Shown piece by piece: positions 1 to 11,675 of a stretch of 64,000 nt of DNA. The stretch is taken from the NCBI GenBank assembly GCA_950097015.1, contig CATNEN010000038.1, forward strand, positions 26,883,001 to 26,947,000, in the 5' to 3' direction. A model generated the notes under the pieces. That model had not been told where the DNA came from. It saw only the letters and a program-made list of their open reading frames with translations, and ran no database searches. Each line of letters opens with the position of its first letter. Within the stretch, counting starts at the first letter, position 1. A program made the translations under genes and the position numbers. The DNA comes from Macrostomum hystrix. Lineage: Eukaryota > Platyhelminthes > Macrostomidae.

Positions 1-925
1 TCGATAATACGAATCTGGGATAATTATCCCCTTACTAGAAATCGATAACACGAATCTGGGATAATTATCCCCTTACTAGAAATCGATAATACGAATCTGG
101 GATAATTATCCCCTTACTAGAAATCGATAATACGAATCTGGGATAATTATCCCCTTACTAGAAATCGATAACACGAATCTGGGATAATTATCCCCTTACT
201 AGAAATCGATAATACGAATCTGGGATAATTATCCCCTTACTAGAAATCGATAACACGAATCTGGGATAATTATCCCCTTACTAGAAATCGATAATACGAA
301 TCTGGGATAATTATCCCCTTACTAGAAATCGATAACACGAATCTGGGATAATTATCCCCTTACTAGAAATCGATAACACGAATCTGGGATAATTATCCCC
401 TTACTAGAAATCGATAATACGAATCTGGGATAATTATCCCCTTACTAGAAATCGATAACACGAATCTGGGATAATTATCCCCTTACTAGAAATCGATAAC
501 ACGAATCTGGGATAATTATCCCCTTACTAGAAATCGATAATACGAATCTGGGATAATTATCCCCTTACTAGAAATCGATAATACGAATCTGGGATAATTA
601 TCCCCTTACTAGAAATTGATTACCAGAATCTGGGATAATTATCCTCTTACTAGAAATCGATAATACGAATCTGACATAATTATCCCCTTACTAGAAATCG
701 ATAATACAAATCTGGGATAATTATCCCCTTACTAGAAATCGATAATACGAATCTGACATAATTATCCCCTTACTAGAAATCGATAACACGAATCTGGGAT
801 AATTATCCCCTTACTAGAAATCGATAACACGAATCTGGGATAATTATCCCCTTACTAGAGGTCGATAATACGAATCTGACATAATTATCCCCTTACTAGA
901 AATTGATTACCAGAATCTGGGATAG
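1..925. repeat. 41-bp minisatellite in the Kv-like gene intron
   Basis: About 22 tandem copies of a 41-bp unit containing ATCTGGGATAATTATCCCC followed by TTACTAGAAATCGATAAYACG. Copies differ mainly at one T/C position, and the right end is more diverged (ATTGATTACCAG variants). The array continues off the left edge. It begins about 95 bp past the splice donor of the Kv exon, so it lies in that gene's intron. It shares the core ATCTGGGATAATTAT with the array at 49.6-51.2 kb. Confidence 0.95.
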
Positions 926-1020
926 TTCTCACTCAAAAAATATATTTCCCAAAATTCAGTAAATTTAACCCGAAAACCGAAATTCCATTTCCCAAACTCT
1001 GGGATATTTCTCCCGCTGAC

Positions 1021-1488
1021 CTTGGCCGGCAGCGAAGAGGTGGGATAGTCCAAGAACAGCCACATTCGGTACCGAAGTCGCCGAACACCTCGACTGCACC
1101 GCACCAGTGACTGCATCGGCTCGATATCCTCGAAGCAGTCCTTAAACAGGGTGTTCTTGGTTCGCTTCTCCTCGTCGTAGCGCACATAGTGCGGCAGGCA
1201 GCAGGGCCCGATGCTGGCCTCGTGGATGCCCCAGAAGACGAGCTCCTTGCGCACGAATGGGCCGCAAATATTAGTCGGCAGGTGCAACTCGCCGGTGCGA
1301 TAAAAGTCCAAGATGAATCTGAACACCTCCGGATCGCGGTCGAAATAATAAGTGTCCTTCTGCAGCTCGTCGGCAGCTATTTGGTTGTACAGTCGGGTGT
1401 TGGGAAATCGGTATAGGGTGGCTCGGCGGGTTACAAAGTTGCAGCCTCCGACAGTGATGGTGACAGTGTCAGCCGGGTTCACGGCCAT
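1021..1488 (-). CDS. Kv3/Shaw-like voltage-gated K+ channel, T1 (BTB) domain exon, partial
   Basis: This is the first coding exon of a voltage-gated potassium channel: 156 codons from ATG at 1488 to a donor (AAG|GTCAGC) at 1021/1020. The protein opens with a T1/BTB tetramerisation fold (VTITVGGCNF, then RFPNTRL, YYFDRDPEVFRFILDFYRTG). It then has the Shaw/Kv3-like stretch CGPFVRKELVFWG followed by PCCLPHY. In the family this cytoplasmic domain sets subunit compatibility and binds zinc at the tetramer interface. The exon ends in a basic linker with DYPTSSLPAK, where S1 would follow. The membrane segments S1-S6 must lie left of the window. Reading on past the donor gives no channel sequence. 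The subfamily call rests on the CGP...ELxFWG...PCC pattern; another Kv subfamily is possible. Confidence 0.85.
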
Positions 1489-2045
1489 GACAACAATGCC
1501 CCAGCGTTGTTCACCTGGACTCTCTAGGGACTCCTGTTGATCTACCCGCAGATTTATTACTGCGTTTTCTGGTTATGGCGGTTAGGGACTTGGGGGATTT
1601 ATTTGGGAGGAGGGACAACTGCAGCCGGTTCTGGGATCCAATGATTGGCTGGAGAAGATTATCCTCTTCCTGCAATCCCCATGGGTCGCGGCACACACAC
1701 ACTCTCTCTCTACCATACGACAAACACGCCACTATAGAGAATTTCTAGCAATTCCTTGCTACTAGGAGAAGAACTTTAACCTGATCTTTTTAGCTCCGCA
1801 TGCATTGTCTCCACCAGAAAATTTGAGAAACAGGCAGTCTGTTTGAACTCCGCTTTGCCTGCGTGCTTATTATTGATCCTAGTAGAAACGATTCCATAAT
1901 TTCTTCTTCTAGAAGACAAAAGTTTCGTTTTCATCACACCCTCCTCGGGTCAGACACCAACCCGCCTTGAAATATGAAAGTTTAGGACGTAAACTGTTGC
2001 CGCAACATGGAAAATAATAATTGTAATTACTATCAACGACGGGGT
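1489..2045. other. Upstream flank of the Kv-like gene
   Basis: Unique sequence 5' of the Kv ATG (minus strand). It presumably holds the 5' UTR and promoter. I see no clear TATA box, and the short open frames here show no family signature. Confidence 0.4.
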
Positions 2046-2705
2046 GTCTGCGCCTGTCTAGGGGTGTCACTTGTAGTCTAGGAGTGTCACTTATAGTCTT
2101 AGGGGTGTCATTTAAGGTCTAGGGGTGTCACTTAAGGTCTAGGGGTGTCACTTGTAGTCTAGGGGTGTCACTTGTAGTCTAGGGGTGTCGCTAATAGTCT
2201 AGGGGTGTCACTTATAGTCTAGGGGTGTCGCTAATAGTCTAGGGGTGTCACTTATAGTCTAGGGGTGTCACTTATAGTCTAGGGGTGTCACTTATAGTCT
2301 AGGGGTGTCACTTATAGTCTAGGGGGTGTCACTTATAGTCTAGGGGTGTCACTTATAGTCTAGGGGTGTCACTTATAGTCTAGGGGTGTCACTTATAGTC
2401 TAGGGGTGTCACTTATAGTCTAGGGGTGTCACTTATAGTCTAGGGGGTGTCACTTATAGTCTAGGGGTGTCACTTGTAGTCTAGGGGTGTCACTTATAGT
2501 CTAGGGGTGTCACTTATAGTCTAGGGGTGTCACTTATAGTCTAGGGGTGTCACTTATAGTCTAGGGGTGTCACTTATAGTCTAGGGGGTGTCACTTATAG
2601 TCTAGGGGTGTCACTTATAGTCTAGGGGTGTCACTTATAGTCTAGGGGTGTCACTTATAGTCTAGGGGTGTCACTTATAGTCTAGGAGTGTCTTTTATAT
2701 TCTAG
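2046..2705. repeat. 20-bp minisatellite
   Basis: About 33 copies of AGGGGTGTCACTTATAGTCT, very homogeneous. The left end is more varied (CTTGTAGTCT, CTAATAGTCT, TTAAGGTCT) and some copies carry one extra G. It is intergenic, between the Kv-like and Shisa-like genes. Confidence 0.95.
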
Positions 2706-3149
2706 GGGCCGAGCCCCAAAGCTTACCCAAACGAGAGCTTACCATCGCCGTGGATTCGATCTCGGGCTCTTCGATACTGCTTTGAAAACGAGCCGTATAA
2801 AAGTGAAATTCATTGATTGAGAAGTTAATCGAGCTGCGAAACTCAGATCGCATGTTGAGTGTCTCTGTATCAAAGGCTTGAGAAAAAATAGATAAGAGTA
2901 ACCTTAATTATAGTTGTCCACTTTATCACTCCCATCTCATCTCAACCCAACTAATCAACCCTCTGATTAAATTTCACTAATCCTAATCTAATATGAGAAT
3001 GCTACAGTATCGTGTGAGATCAAAGGCAAAATTCTTCGATATTGTTTAATCGAACTCGAAATCGAAAGTTGTTAGAAAAGTACAGCTGGTGCCAAATGAT
3101 TAAAAAAGAATTTAACTATTACAAAGTCTTGAATCATTCTAAGGAATGT
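2706..3149. other. Unique intergenic stretch with a possible SINE fragment
   Basis: Non-repetitive AT-rich DNA. Read in reverse, 2715-2775 contains GAGATCGAATCCACGGCGA, which resembles a Pol III B-box like those of the SINE copies elsewhere in the window. The match is short, so this is only a candidate fragment. No gene seen. Confidence 0.3.
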
Positions 3150-3570
3150 GTTTTCCCTGTCTAACAGGTGTTCTCCCTGTCTAACAGATGTTCTCCCTGT
3201 CTAACAGGTGTTCTCCCTGTCTAACAGGTGTTCTCCCTGTCTAACAGGTGTTCTCCCTGTCTAACAGGTGTTCTCCCTGTCTAACAGGTGTTCTCCCTGT
3301 CTAACAGATGTTCTCCCTGTCTAACAGGTGTTCTCCCTGTCTAACAGATGTTCTCCCTGTCTAACAGGTGTTCTCCCTGTCTAACAGGTGTTCTTCCTGT
3401 CTAACAGATGTTCTTACAGACTAACAGGTGTTCTCACTGTCTAACAGGTATTCTCATTGTCTAACAGGTGCTCTCACAGTCTAACAGGTGTTCTCACTGT
3501 CTAACAGGTATTCTCATTGTCTAACAGGTGCTCTCACAGTCTAACAGGTGCTCTCACAGTCTAACAGGTG
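3150..3570. repeat. 20-bp minisatellite with CAGGTG core
   Basis: About 21 copies of CTCCCTGTCTAACAGGTGTT. The right end is degenerate (TCTCACAGTCTAACAGGTGC). The CAGGTG core recurs in the arrays at 6.8, 7.5 and 17.6 kb. Confidence 0.95.
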
Positions 3571-3842
3571 TGCATAGTTATTATCACTGTCACAGTCAGT
3601 CGCAGGAACTCCATCTAAAAATTCTCAGTCTCAAAGTGAAGAATATTTTAGTAAAATAAAATAAATTCGTAATAAACACTTCTGTTTATTTGTCTTGTAG
3701 CATCAATGCCTTAAACAAACTTAAAAAATCAAGTTAAAATAATATCAGGAACCCATCTAGAAGAGAGATTTAGGCAGTTTGATAAAGCTGTTTTACGCTC
3801 GTAATATAAAAACTGAAAAAAATGTCTTCAAAATGAAGTCTC
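3571..3842. other. 3' flank of the Shisa-like gene
   Basis: Unique AT-rich DNA between the 20-bp array and the Shisa-like stop codon, probably its 3' UTR. Nothing else is recognisable. Confidence 0.4.
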
Positions 3843-6800
3843 TCAATACTTGGCTTCGACATCGTAGGCTGGCGGTCTGTCGCTCTCAATGTAGGCAGCA
3901 TTGCCCATAGACATTTCTGCTGTTGCCGGCGCTCTAGATGAATGAAACCGAGGGTAGAAAAAATAAATTGTGAAAATTTTGAATTTAAATTTCGGAGATA
4001 AGAAAATAAACAAAATATTTTACTCACCGAAAGCTAAAGAATTTTTTATACAGCTTGAAGCATATGTAGGCCAACACTGCTACGCCAGCAACAACAGCAA
4101 TTACGACCGATGCGATGCGGCCGGGACTGTTAAATTTTACAAGGAAAAACATTTATATTCATAGTTTCTGCATCACACTACTGACCAGTTGTTGGTTAGT
4201 AGGATAGTAGGTCTATTAACCTCACTAATTCCAAAAAAACTAAAATGAGAGCCTGGAAATAAACTTTTTTCTGACTTTACTAGCCAGATTTGAAATTCTC
4301 TATTAATTCCTCTCAGCTTTGGCTGTAAAACCCTCTAGAATCCTCTGAGCTTTGGCTATAAAACCCTCTAGAATCCTCTGAGCTTTAGATGTAAAATCCT
4401 CTAGAATCTTCTAAGCTTTGGCTGTCAAATTCTCTAGAATCCTCTCAGCTTTGGCTGTCAAATCCTCTAGAATCCTCTCAGCTTTGGCTGTCAAATCCTC
4501 TAGAATCCTCTCAGCTTTGGCTGTCAAATCCTCTAGAATCCTCTCAGCTTTGGCTGTCAAATCCTCTAGAATCCTCTCAGCTTTGGCTGTCAAATTCTAT
4601 AGAATCCTTTCAGCTTTGGCTGTCAAATCCTTTTAAATTTGGCTGTCAAATTCTCTAGAATCCTCTCAGCTTTGGCTGTCAAATCCTCTAGAATCCTCTC
4701 AGCTTTGGCTGTCAAATCCTCTAGAATCCTCTCAGCTTTGGCTGTCAAATCCTCTAGAATCCTCTCAGCTTTGGCTGTCAAATCCTCTAGAATCCTCTCA
4801 GCTTTGGCTGTCAAATCCTCTAGAATCCTCTCAGCTTTGGCTGTCAAATCCTTTTAAATTTGGCTGTCAAATTCTCTAGAATCCTCTCAGCTTTGGCTGT
4901 CAAATCCTCTAGAATCCTCTCAGCTTTGGCTGTCAAATCCTCTAGAATCCTCTCAGCTTTGGCTGTCAAATCCTCTAGAATCCTCTCAGCTTTGGCTGTC
5001 AAATCCTCTAGAATCCTCTCAGCTTTGGCTGTCAAATCCTCTAGAATCCTCTCAGCTTTGGCTGTCAAATTCTATAGAATCCTTTCAGCTTTGGCTGTCA
5101 AATCCTTTTAAATTTGGCTGTCAAATTCTCTAGAATCCTCTCAGCTTTGGCTGTCAAATCCTCTAGAATCCTCTCAGCTTTGGCTGTCAAATCCTCTAGA
5201 ATCCTCTCAGCTTTGGCTGTCAAATCCTCTAGAATCCTCTCAGCTTTGGCTGTCAAATCCTCTAGAATCCTCTCAGCTTTGGCTGTCAAATCCTCTAGAA
5301 TCCTCTCAGCTTTGGCTGTCAAATTCTATAGAATCCTTTCAGCTTTGGCTGTCAAATCCTTTTAAATTTGGCTGTCAAATTCTCTAGAATCCTCTCAGCT
5401 TTGGCTGTCAAATCCTCTAGAATCCTCTCAGCTTTGGCTGTCAAATCCTCTAGAATCCTCTCAGCTTTGGCTGTCAAATCCTCTAGAATCCTCTCAGCTT
5501 TGGCTGTCAAATCCTCTAGAATCCTCTCAGCTTTGGCTGTCAAATCCTCTAGAATCCTCTCAGCTTTGGCTGTCAAATCCTCTAGAATCCTCTCAGCTTT
5601 GGCTGTCAAATCCTCTAGAATCCTCTCAGCTTTGGCTGTCAAATTCTATAGAATCCTTTCAGCTTTGGCTGTCAAATCCTTTTAAATTTGGCTGTCAAAT
5701 TCTCTAGAATCCTCTCAGCTTTGGCTGTCAAATCCTCTAGAATCCTCTCAGCTTTGGCTGTCAAATCCTCTAGAATCCTCTCAGCTTTGGCTGTCAAATC
5801 CTCTAGAATCCTCTCAGCTTTGGCTGTCAAATCCTCTAGAATCCTCTCAGCTTTGGCTGTCAAATCCTCTAGAATCCTCTCAGCTTTGGCTGTCAAATCC
5901 TCTAGAATCCTCTCAGCTTTGGCTGTCAAATCCTCTAGAATCCTCTCAGCTTTGGCTGTCAAATCCTCTAGAATCCTCTCAGCTTTGGCTGTCAAATCCT
6001 CTAGAATCCTCTCAGCTTTGGCTGTCAAATCCTCTAGAATCCTCTCAGCTTTGGCTGTCAAATCCTCTAGAATCCTCTCAGCTTTGGCTGTCAAATCCTC
6101 TAGAATCCTCTCAGCTTTGGCTGTCAAATCCTCTAGAATCCTCTCAGCTTTGGCTGTCAAATCCTCTAGAATCCTCTCAGCTTTGGCTGTCAAATCCTCT
6201 AGAATCCTCTCAGCTTTGGCTGTCAAATCCTCTAGAATCCTCTCAGCTTTGGCTGTCAAATCCTCTAGAATCCTCTCAGCTTTGGCTGTCAAATCCTCTA
6301 GAATCCTCTCAGCTTTAGCTGTCAAATCCTCTAGAATCCTCTCAGCTTTGGCTGTCAAATCCTCTAGAATCCTCTCAGATTTAGCTGTCAAATCCTCTAG
6401 AATCCTCTCAGCTTTGGCTGTAAAATCCAGTAGATTCATCTAGTGACTATTTCCCATAACACCCAACACAAAATAGCGGACTCACTCCCAAAAGGTGCAG
6501 CAATACTCTGCTAGTTCAGTTCCACAACAGTAAGTTTTGCCAGTGTTATCATCCAATGGGCACACAAATATTCCAAGAACGGTGGTGTTTTTGTAGTACC
6601 ATGGCTGCACAACTGTACTGTTCAAGTCTTGGCTAAGAGGGTCCATAACGTTAACGCACAAAGTTGGCTGGGATTTTGAATAGTAGCTGCGATAAGAATA
6701 GCGAGAGTAGAATATTCCGCGACTCAGGGCGTACGTTTGCACCGAGACGCTGAAATTAGAGATCGCGAGTTTGCTGACTTCATGCAATTTGAACAGGTGT

Positions 6801-8270
6801 CTCTCCTTTCTGAACAGGTGTCTCTCCTTTCTGAACAGGTGTCTCTGCTGTCTAAACAGGTGTCTCTCCTTCCTGAACAGGTGTCTCTCCTTTCTGAACA
6901 GGTGTCTCTCCTTTCTGAACAGGTGTCTCTCCTTTCTGAACAGGGGTCTCTCCTTTCTGAACAGGTGTCTCTGCTGTCTAAACAGGTGTCTCTGCTGTCT
7001 AAACAGGTGTCTCTCCTTTCTGAACAGGTGTCTCTCCTTTCTGAACAGGTGTCTCTCCTTTCTGAACAGGTGTCTCTCCTTTCTGAACAGGCGTCTCTCC
7101 TTTCTGAACAGGTGTCTCTGCTGTCTAAACAGGTGTCTCTCCTTTCTGAACAGGTGTCTCTCCTTCCTGAACAGGGGTCTCTCCTTTCTGAACAAGTGTT
7201 TCAACTGTCTAAGCAGGTGTCTTATTTGTCTAAACAGGTGTCTCAACTGTTTGAAAAGGGTCTCTATGGTCTCTCGGACCGGTCACGACTAGTACTTTGA
7301 TATTAAAGCAATAGAGCAGTGCTCACGAGAATCTGGACCGAACAATGCCCGACACGGAGCCTGTGTAGCTGCTAGATCGAGTGCCCCCGCTGCGGTAACT
7401 GGAGTACCTGGAGCTGCCGGAACGAAAACTGGAGCCCCGCACAGCTGCACTGGCCGGCCGGGCTGAGGGTCGAGGGAGGTTTTTTATTGTGTGACAGGTG
7501 AGGCCGGAGAGTGACATGTGAGGCCGGAGAGTGACATGTGAGGCCGGAGAGTGACATGTGAGGCCGGAGAGTGACAGGTGAGGCCGGATAGTGACAGGTG
7601 AGGCCGGAGAGTGACATGTGAGGCCGGAGAGTGACATGTGAGGCCGGAAAGTGACAGGTGAGGCCGGATAGTGACAGGTGAGGCCGGAGAGTGACATGTG
7701 AGGCCGGATAGTGACAGGTGAGGCCGGAGAGTGACAGGTGAGGCCGGAGAGTGACATGTGAGGCCGGAGAGTGACAGGTGAGGCCGGAGAGTGACATGTG
7801 AGGCCGGAGAGTGACATGTGAGGCCGGAGAGTGACAGGTGAGGCATTGGAGTGACAGGTGAGGCTGTGGAGTGACAGGTGAGGCTGTGGAGTGACAGGTG
7901 AGGCTGTGGAGTGACAGGTGAGGCAGTGGAGTGACAGGTGAGGCAGTGGAGTGACAGGTGAGGCTGTGGAGTGACAGGTGAGGCTGTGGAGTGACAGGTG
8001 AGGCTGTGGAGTGACAGGTGAGGCATTGGAGTGACAGGTGAGGCAGTGGAGGGACAGGTGAGGCAGTGGAGGGACAGGTGAGGCAGTGGAGTGACAGGTG
8101 AGGCTGTGGAGTGACAGGTGAGGCTGTGGAGTGACAGGTGAGGCTGTTGAGTGACAGTACAGATAGAACAGAATCTCATAAACCTTACCTAGCAGGCTAG
8201 ATAGAACCAGTGCAATTGTCAGCAATGCAGTCAGCTGTGCCAAACATTTATTACTCATTTTCGATTCCAT
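3843..8270 (-). CDS. Shisa-like single-pass membrane protein (five exons)
   Basis: Exons are 8270-8189, 7462-7327, 6749-6486, 4126-4028 and 3933-3843. All have GT/AG ends, and they sum to 672 nt (223 aa plus stop). The layout is that of the Shisa family. There is a signal peptide (1-28), then a Ser/Arg/Tyr-rich segment. The cysteine motif CPLDDNTGKTYCCG...EYCC spans about 136-157. A transmembrane helix runs from about 165 to 184, followed by a short basic juxtamembrane run. The tail ends in RPPAYDVEAKY with a PPxY motif at 214-217. Shisa proteins act in the ER or plasma membrane on receptor maturation (Fz, FGFR, AMPA receptors), and PPxY motifs recruit WW-domain ubiquitin ligases; which role applies here is unknown. 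The first three introns are each almost filled by a different minisatellite, while intron 4 is only 94 bp. The exact subfamily cannot be assigned. Confidence 0.82.
4310..6435. repeat. 33-bp minisatellite in Shisa-like intron 3
   Basis: About 64 copies of a 33-bp unit (CCTCTAGAATCCTCTCAGCT, then TTGGCTGTCAAAT). Because 33 is divisible by three, long stop-free frames appear on both strands; these are not genes. A variant junction (CCTTTTAAATTTGGCTGTCA) recurs near 4630, 4851, 5105, 5359 and 5679. Spacings are about 221, 254, 254 and 320 bp, which is a higher-order repeat. The array fills most of the 2.36-kb intron between exons 3 and 4. Confidence 0.95.
6790..7245. repeat. 21-bp minisatellite in Shisa-like intron 2
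   Basis: About 21 copies of CTCTCCTTTCTGAACAGGTG plus T. Variants (CTGCTGTCTAAACAGGTGT) are interspersed at irregular spacing. It occupies most of the 577-bp intron. Confidence 0.95.
7492..8155. repeat. 20-bp minisatellite in Shisa-like intron 1
   Basis: About 33 copies of GTGACAGGTGAGGCCGGAGA. There are two blocks: AGGCCGGAGA-type units at 7492-7845 and AGGCTGTGGA/AGGCAGTGGA-type units at 7845-8150. This suggests two separate expansions of one ancestral unit. It occupies most of the 726-bp intron. Confidence 0.95.
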
Positions 8271-8754
8271 ATTTTGTGCAAGAAGTTAACAATGATATAA
8301 ACTAGGCCAATAATTGATCAAAATTTTCAGCTGTGAGATCAGTAATGAGTAGATCTAGAAACACAAGAAATGTAGACAATGGCTGTCCCTGCTGTAACTT
8401 TTTGAGTAAGATATTTATATTAATATGGTGTGCGTCAACGCCCAACTATGGGTAGGAAAAAACGCATAAGTGTGTCCATAGCCTGTGCTCACAGTCCGGC
8501 CGCGTTCTCTGCTCAAAGAGTTTGCACTTTTAAAGTTTTTCTTTCATTGTGACGCATGAGCGCACGCTATACAATTTGGCAGGGCTGAAATCTGGTCTGA
8601 GAACACAGGTTGAGTGGCAGCGAGAGATTAGCTATCTAGTTTGGCTATAGGTAGGTTAACCCTCAAGTGTGAGCTGCTGAAAGCTTCAGTGTACTGTGAG
8701 TACTGTGTCTTTTGATTTAATTAAATCACTAGACATCTCTCCTCATCCATGAAT
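8271..8754. other. 5' flank of the Shisa-like gene
   Basis: Unique DNA upstream of the Shisa-like ATG, where its promoter should lie. I see no convincing TATA box and no other gene. Confidence 0.4.
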
Positions 8755-11280
8755 ACCTGTCACCCACACCCTGAATCTCTCACCCACACCTCTGAATCTC
8801 TCATCTGAATCTCTGAATCTCTCATCTGAATCTCTGAATCTCTCACACACACCTCTGAATCTCTCACCCACACCTCTGAATCTCTCATCTGAATCTCTGA
8901 ATATCTCATCTGAATCTCTGAATCTCTCATCTGAATCCCTGAATCTCTCACCCACATCTCTGAATCTCTCACCCACATCTCTGAATCTCTCATCTAAATC
9001 TCTGAATCTCTCATCTAAATCTCTTAATCTCTCATCTAAATCTCTGAATCTCTCATCTGAATCTCTGAATCTCTCATCTGAATCTCTGAATCTCTCATCT
9101 GAATCTATGAATCTCTCACACACACCTCTGAATCTCTCACCCACACCTCTGAATCTCTCATCTAAATCTCTGAATCTCTCATCTAAATCTCTTAATCTCT
9201 CATCTAAATCTCTGAATCTCTCATCTAAATCTCTGAATCTCTCATCTGAATCTCTTAATCTCTCATCTGAATCTCTTAATCTCTCATCTAAATCTCTGAA
9301 TCTCTCATCTAAATCTCTTAATCTCTCATCTAAATCTCTGAATCTCTCACCCACACCTCTGAATCTCTCATCTAAATCTCTGAATCTCTCACCCACACCT
9401 CTGAATCTCTCATCTAAATCTCTGAATCTCTCATCTGAATCTCTGAATCTCTCATCTGAATCTCTGAATCTCTCATCTGAATCTCTGAATCTCTCATCTG
9501 AATCTCTGAATCTCTCATCTGAATCTCTGATTCTCTCATCTGAATCTCTGATTCTCTCATCTGAATCTCTGATTCTCTCATCTGAATCTCTGAATCTCTC
9601 ATCTGAATCTCTGAATCTCTCACACACACCTCTGAATCTCTCACCCACACCTCTGAATCTCTCACCCACACCTCTGAATCTCTCATCTGAATCTCTGAAT
9701 CTCTCATCTGAATCTCTGAATCTCTCACCCACATCTCTGAATCTCTCACCCACATCTCTTAATCTCTCACCCACATCTCTGAATCTCTCATCTAAATCTC
9801 TGAATCTCTCATCTAAATCTCTGAATCTCTCATCTAAATCTCTGAATCTCTCATCTAAGTCTCTTAATCTCTCACCCATATCTCTGAATCTCTCACCCAC
9901 ATCTCTTAATCTCTCACCCACATCTCTGAATCTCTCATCTAAATCTCTGAATCTCTCATCTAAATCTCTGAATCTCTCATCTAAATCTCTGAATCTCTCA
10001 TCTAAGTCTCTTAATCTCTCACCCATATCTCTGAATCTTTTATCTAAGTCTCTTAATCTCTCACCCATATCTCTGAATCTCTCATCTAAATCTCTGAATC
10101 TCTCATCTAAATCTCTGAATCTCTCATCTAAATCTCTGAATCTCTCACCCACATCTCTGAATCTCTCACCCACATCTCTGAATCTCTCATCTAAATCTCT
10201 GAATCTCTCATCTAAATCTCTGAATCTCTCATCTAAATCTCTGAATCTCTCATCTAAGTCTCTTAATCTCTCATCTGAATCTCTGAATCTCTCATCTGAA
10301 TCTCTGATTCTCTCATCTGAATCTCTGAATCTCTCATCTGAATCTCTGAATCTCTCATCTGAATCTCTGAATCTCTCATCTGAATCTCTGAATCTCTCAT
10401 CTGAATCTCTGAATCTCTCATCTGAATCTCTGATTCTCTCATCTGAATCTCTGAATCTCTCATCTGAATCTCTGATTCTCTCACCTAAGTCTCTTAATCT
10501 CTCACCCATATCTCTGAATCTCTCATCTGAATCTCTGAATCTCTCATCTAAATCTCTGAATCTCTCATCTAAATCTCTGAATCTCTCATCTAAGTCTCTT
10601 AATCTCTCACCCATATCTCTGAATCTCTCATCTGAATCTCTGAATCTCTCATCTGAATCTCTGATTCTCTCATCTGAATCTCTGAATCTCTCATCTGAAT
10701 CTCTGAATCTCTCATCTGAATCTCTGAATCTCTCATCTGAATCTCTGAATCTCTCATCTGAATCTCTGAATCTCTCATCTGAATCTCTGATTCTCTCATC
10801 TGAATCTCTGAATCTCTCATCTGAATCTCTGATTCTCTCACCTAAGTCTCTTAATCTCTCACCCATATCTCTGAATCTCTCATCTGAATCTCTGAATCTC
10901 TCATCTGAATCTCTGAATCTCTCATCTGAATCTCTGATTCTCTCATCTGAATCTCTGAATCTCTCATCTGAATCTCTGAATCTCTCATCTGAATCTCTGA
11001 TTCTCTCATCTGAATCTCTGAATCTCTCATCTGAATCTCTGATTCTCTCATCTGAATCTCTGAATCTCTCATCTGAATCTCTGATTCTCTCACCTAAGTC
11101 TCTTAATCTCTCACCCATATCTCTGAATCTCTCATCTGAATCTCTGAATCTCTCATCTAAATCTCTGAATCTCTCATCTAAATGTCTGAATCTCTCATCT
11201 AAATCTCTGAATCTCTCATCTAAATCTCTGAATCTCTCACCCACATCTCTGAATCTCTCACCCACATCTCTGAATCTCTC
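8755..11280. repeat. 2.5-kb 21-bp minisatellite
   Basis: About 120 copies of a 21-bp unit (GAATCTCTCATCTGAATCTC plus T). Interspersed variants are CATCTAAATCTCT, CACCCACATCTCT, CACCCATATCTCT and CACACACACCTCT. Larger blocks are duplicated: the marker CACCTAAGTCTCTTAATCTC occurs at 10482, 10839 and 11091 (357 and 252 bp apart, 17 and 12 units). The 21-bp period keeps all frames open, so the 859- and 731-codon frames are artefacts. Confidence 0.95.
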
Positions 11281-11675
11281 AGAGTTCCGTTGTAGCAAGT
11301 GAAATGCTGAAAATCTCAACAAAAACGTCTTATTCAGTCTAGAAAGCTAAATCTGATGACAGGTCCATTGCCGTGAAGCGTATCAGGGCTAGAAGCTGTA
11401 ACACGATACAGTGAAGCTATGACGCTGTCTAACCAGCAAGAGAAAGCTCAAATTTTTATCCGAGACCCGCAAGAAAGTTGACGCAAGCAGAAAAGCTGAA
11501 TTAATCATCGATATTCAGCAGACACGGCGTGGGAACTGTCTGGTGCATTCGTTCGCATGTTGAATTATAGCTAAACTTTCTCTTCTAGAGGATTGATTGC
11601 AGCCTATGGTGAAAGCAATGACGCATTAAAAAAAATTCTAGAAAAATTTGCAGTTTCGATTTCATTTCAGGAAAG
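11281..11675. other. Unique spacer between two arrays
   Basis: About 395 bp of non-repetitive DNA. No gene, RNA or mobile element recognised. Confidence 0.4.

Noticed and set aside
4411-6443. Long open frames on both strands with an 11-residue repeat (TAKAERILEDL / AVKSSRILSAL)
   Set aside because: The 33-bp unit keeps frames open on both strands, and the region is an intron between two well-supported Shisa-like exons.
6737-8270. Frames made of EQVSLLS, HLFRKER and SPVTPQPHLSLH repeats
   Set aside because: They run through introns 1 and 2 of the Shisa-like gene; only the edge segments are exons.
8743-11322. 859-codon minus frame (RFRDSDE repeats) and 731-codon plus frame (NLSSESL repeats)
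   Set aside because: By-products of a 21-bp tandem repeat open on both strands. No unique N- or C-terminal domain, start context or splice partner.
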